Assembly (NCBI GenBank): GCA_026419775.2 | Contig: JAOPGA020000161.1 | Location: 1-29,140, forward strand | Source: Acrasis kona | Taxonomy: Eukaryota > Heterolobosea > Eutetramitea > Acrasida > Acrasidae | Reading direction: 5' to 3' | Length of the DNA: 29,140 nucleotides | Part shown: piece after piece, positions 28,103-29,140 of the stretch | Layout of the letters: each line of letters begins with the position of its first letter | Position numbering within the stretch: the first letter of the stretch is position 1 | The notes under the pieces: generated by a model | Told to the model about the DNA's origin: nothing | The model's input: the letters and a program-made list of their open reading frames with translations, nothing else | The model's database searches: none | Program-made: the position numbers and the translations under genes

Positions 28103-29140
28103 ATGAAGAGGGTGGTAACACTTCTGTTTATTGTAGTTTTTATTGAATGTCAGATGTGGCAAATATATACATTCGGGGACAATGGGTAAGTCGAATCAAC
28201 AACTACCAATTTATCGATTAACAATCACAAAGGTATGGACAGTTGGGAAGTAATGTAGTTATTGCTAGTAGTGTTCCAGATGCAGTAACAACGAGTGGAG
28301 TACTAAATGGAAAAAGTGTTGTTGGAGTTGCTTGTGGAGGTTTCCATACTGCAGTTATAACAAGTGATGGAGGTGTTTATACATTCGGCAACAATGTGTA
28401 ACTATACTTAACAACTACTAATTTAAAGACTAACAATCACAAAGGAGGGGACAGTTGGGAGACAATTCAACTAGAGATAGTAATGTTCCAGTTGCAGTAA
28501 CAACGAGTGGAGTTCTAAACGGAAAAAGAGTTGTTGGAGTTGCTTGTGGATATGAGCATACTGCAGTTATAACTAGTGATGGAGGTGTTTATACATTTGG
28601 ATACAATGGGTAACTATACTTCACAACTACTAATTTAAAGACTAACAATCACAAAGGGGCGGACAGTTGGGAAACAATTCAACTAGTGGTAGTATTGTTC
28701 CAGTTGCAGTAACAACGAGTGAAGTACTGAATGGAAAAAGTGTTGTTGGAGTTTCTTGTGGAGTAATGTTTACTGCAGTTATAACAAGTGATGGAGGTGT
28801 TTATACATTCGGCAGCAATTGGTAACTATACTTAACAACTACTAATTTAAAGACTAACAATCACAAAGGAGGGGACAGTTGGGAAATATTCTGAGTACTG
28901 GTAGTAATGTTCCAGTTGCAGTAACAACGAGTGGAGTACTAAATGGAAAAAGTGTTGTTGGAGTTGCTTGTGGAGGTTTCCATACTGCAGTTATAACAAG
29001 TGATGGAGGTGTTATACATTCGGCAACAATGTGTAACTATACTTAACAACTACTAATTAAAGACTAACAATCACAAAGGAGGGACAGTTGGGAGACAATT
29101 CAACTAGAGATAGTAATGTTCCAGTTGCAGTAACAACGAG
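28103..29140 (+). CDS. Secreted RCC1-repeat protein, 5' part, one intron per repeat
   Basis: Starts at ATG 28103 with a signal peptide (MKRVVTLLFIVVFIECQ) and goes straight into an RCC1-type repeat; continues past the window end. Exons: 28103–28185, 28233–28397, 28445–28609, 28657–28821, 28869–29032, 29079–. Each full exon is 165 nt (55 residues), phase 2 at both ends, and encodes one repeat: GQLG...VPVAVTTSGVLNGKSVVGVACG..HTAVITSDGGVYTFG. RCC1 repeats form blades of a beta-propeller; a seven-blade ring is usual. RCC1 itself is nuclear, but the signal peptide implies a secreted or lumenal role here; the ligand is unknown. In the last exon and beyond, single-base losses appear in homopolymers (near 29012, 29057 and 29080), shifting the frame: either assembly errors or a decaying repeat. 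Confidence 0.8.
28186..29078 (+). repeat. 212-bp tandem exon+intron units of the RCC1 gene
   Basis: Introns lie at 28186–28232, 28398–28444, 28610–28656, 28822–28868 (all 47 nt) and 29033–29078 (46 nt). They share GTAACT or GTAAGT at the start, GACTAACAATC as branch region and CACAAAG at the end. The second and fourth are identical, the third differs once, the first more. Unit period is exactly 212 bp for the middle units. The whole exon–intron unit was duplicated recently and repeatedly. Confidence 0.9.

Noticed and set aside
1-29140. tRNA or rRNA genes
   Set aside because: I looked for tRNA-like arms and conserved rRNA words and saw none I could support.

Overview
This is eukaryotic nuclear DNA. 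The signs are GT–AG introns of roughly 25–80 nt with TACTAA/CTAAC-type branch points, a TATA box, AATAAA signals, single-gene transcription units on both strands, an ABCF3-class ATPase, a GPI-anchored surface protein and eukaryotic transposons (Harbinger, DIRS-like). The very short introns and close gene spacing suggest a small-genome protist, perhaps an amoeboid or unicellular opisthokont-like lineage. I cannot name the taxon from the sequence alone.

Layout. 1–1000: low-complexity DNA with Q/N-rich remnants. 1001–7586 (+): a giant secreted protein with a Thr/Pro mucin-like stalk, a family-17 glycoside hydrolase core, a DNRLRE-like module and about nine HYR-like repeats. 7927–9065 (−): an unrecognised three-exon gene. 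9066–15550: a poorly conserved zone. It holds a biotin-carboxylase-like fragment, short direct repeats, a reverse-transcriptase fossil, two unknown ORFs behind a palindromic TATA-like core, an unknown basic remnant and a Ulp1-like protease fragment. 15584–16375 (+): a folate-receptor-like GPI-anchored surface protein.

16614–23775 is a nest of mobile elements. In order: a Harbinger element with both genes (transposase and coiled-coil partner); a tract of higher-order tandem repeats; a DIRS-like tyrosine-recombinase retroelement fossil between 136-bp direct repeats; and the end of a second Harbinger copy, abutting the DIRS repeat. 23841–26315 (−) is ABCF3/GCN20, and 26901–27842 (+) is a GNAT acetyltransferase; the two are divergent. 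A 125-bp segment from the mobile nest reappears inverted just after the acetyltransferase. 28103–29140 (+, continuing) begins a secreted RCC1-repeat protein in which every repeat carries a near-identical 47-nt intron at the same place.

I see no operon-like or defence-like system. The most distinctive items are the mucin–GH17–HYR protein, the RCC1 array whose introns were copied with the exons, and the terminal organisation of the DIRS-like element with its dispersed repeat.
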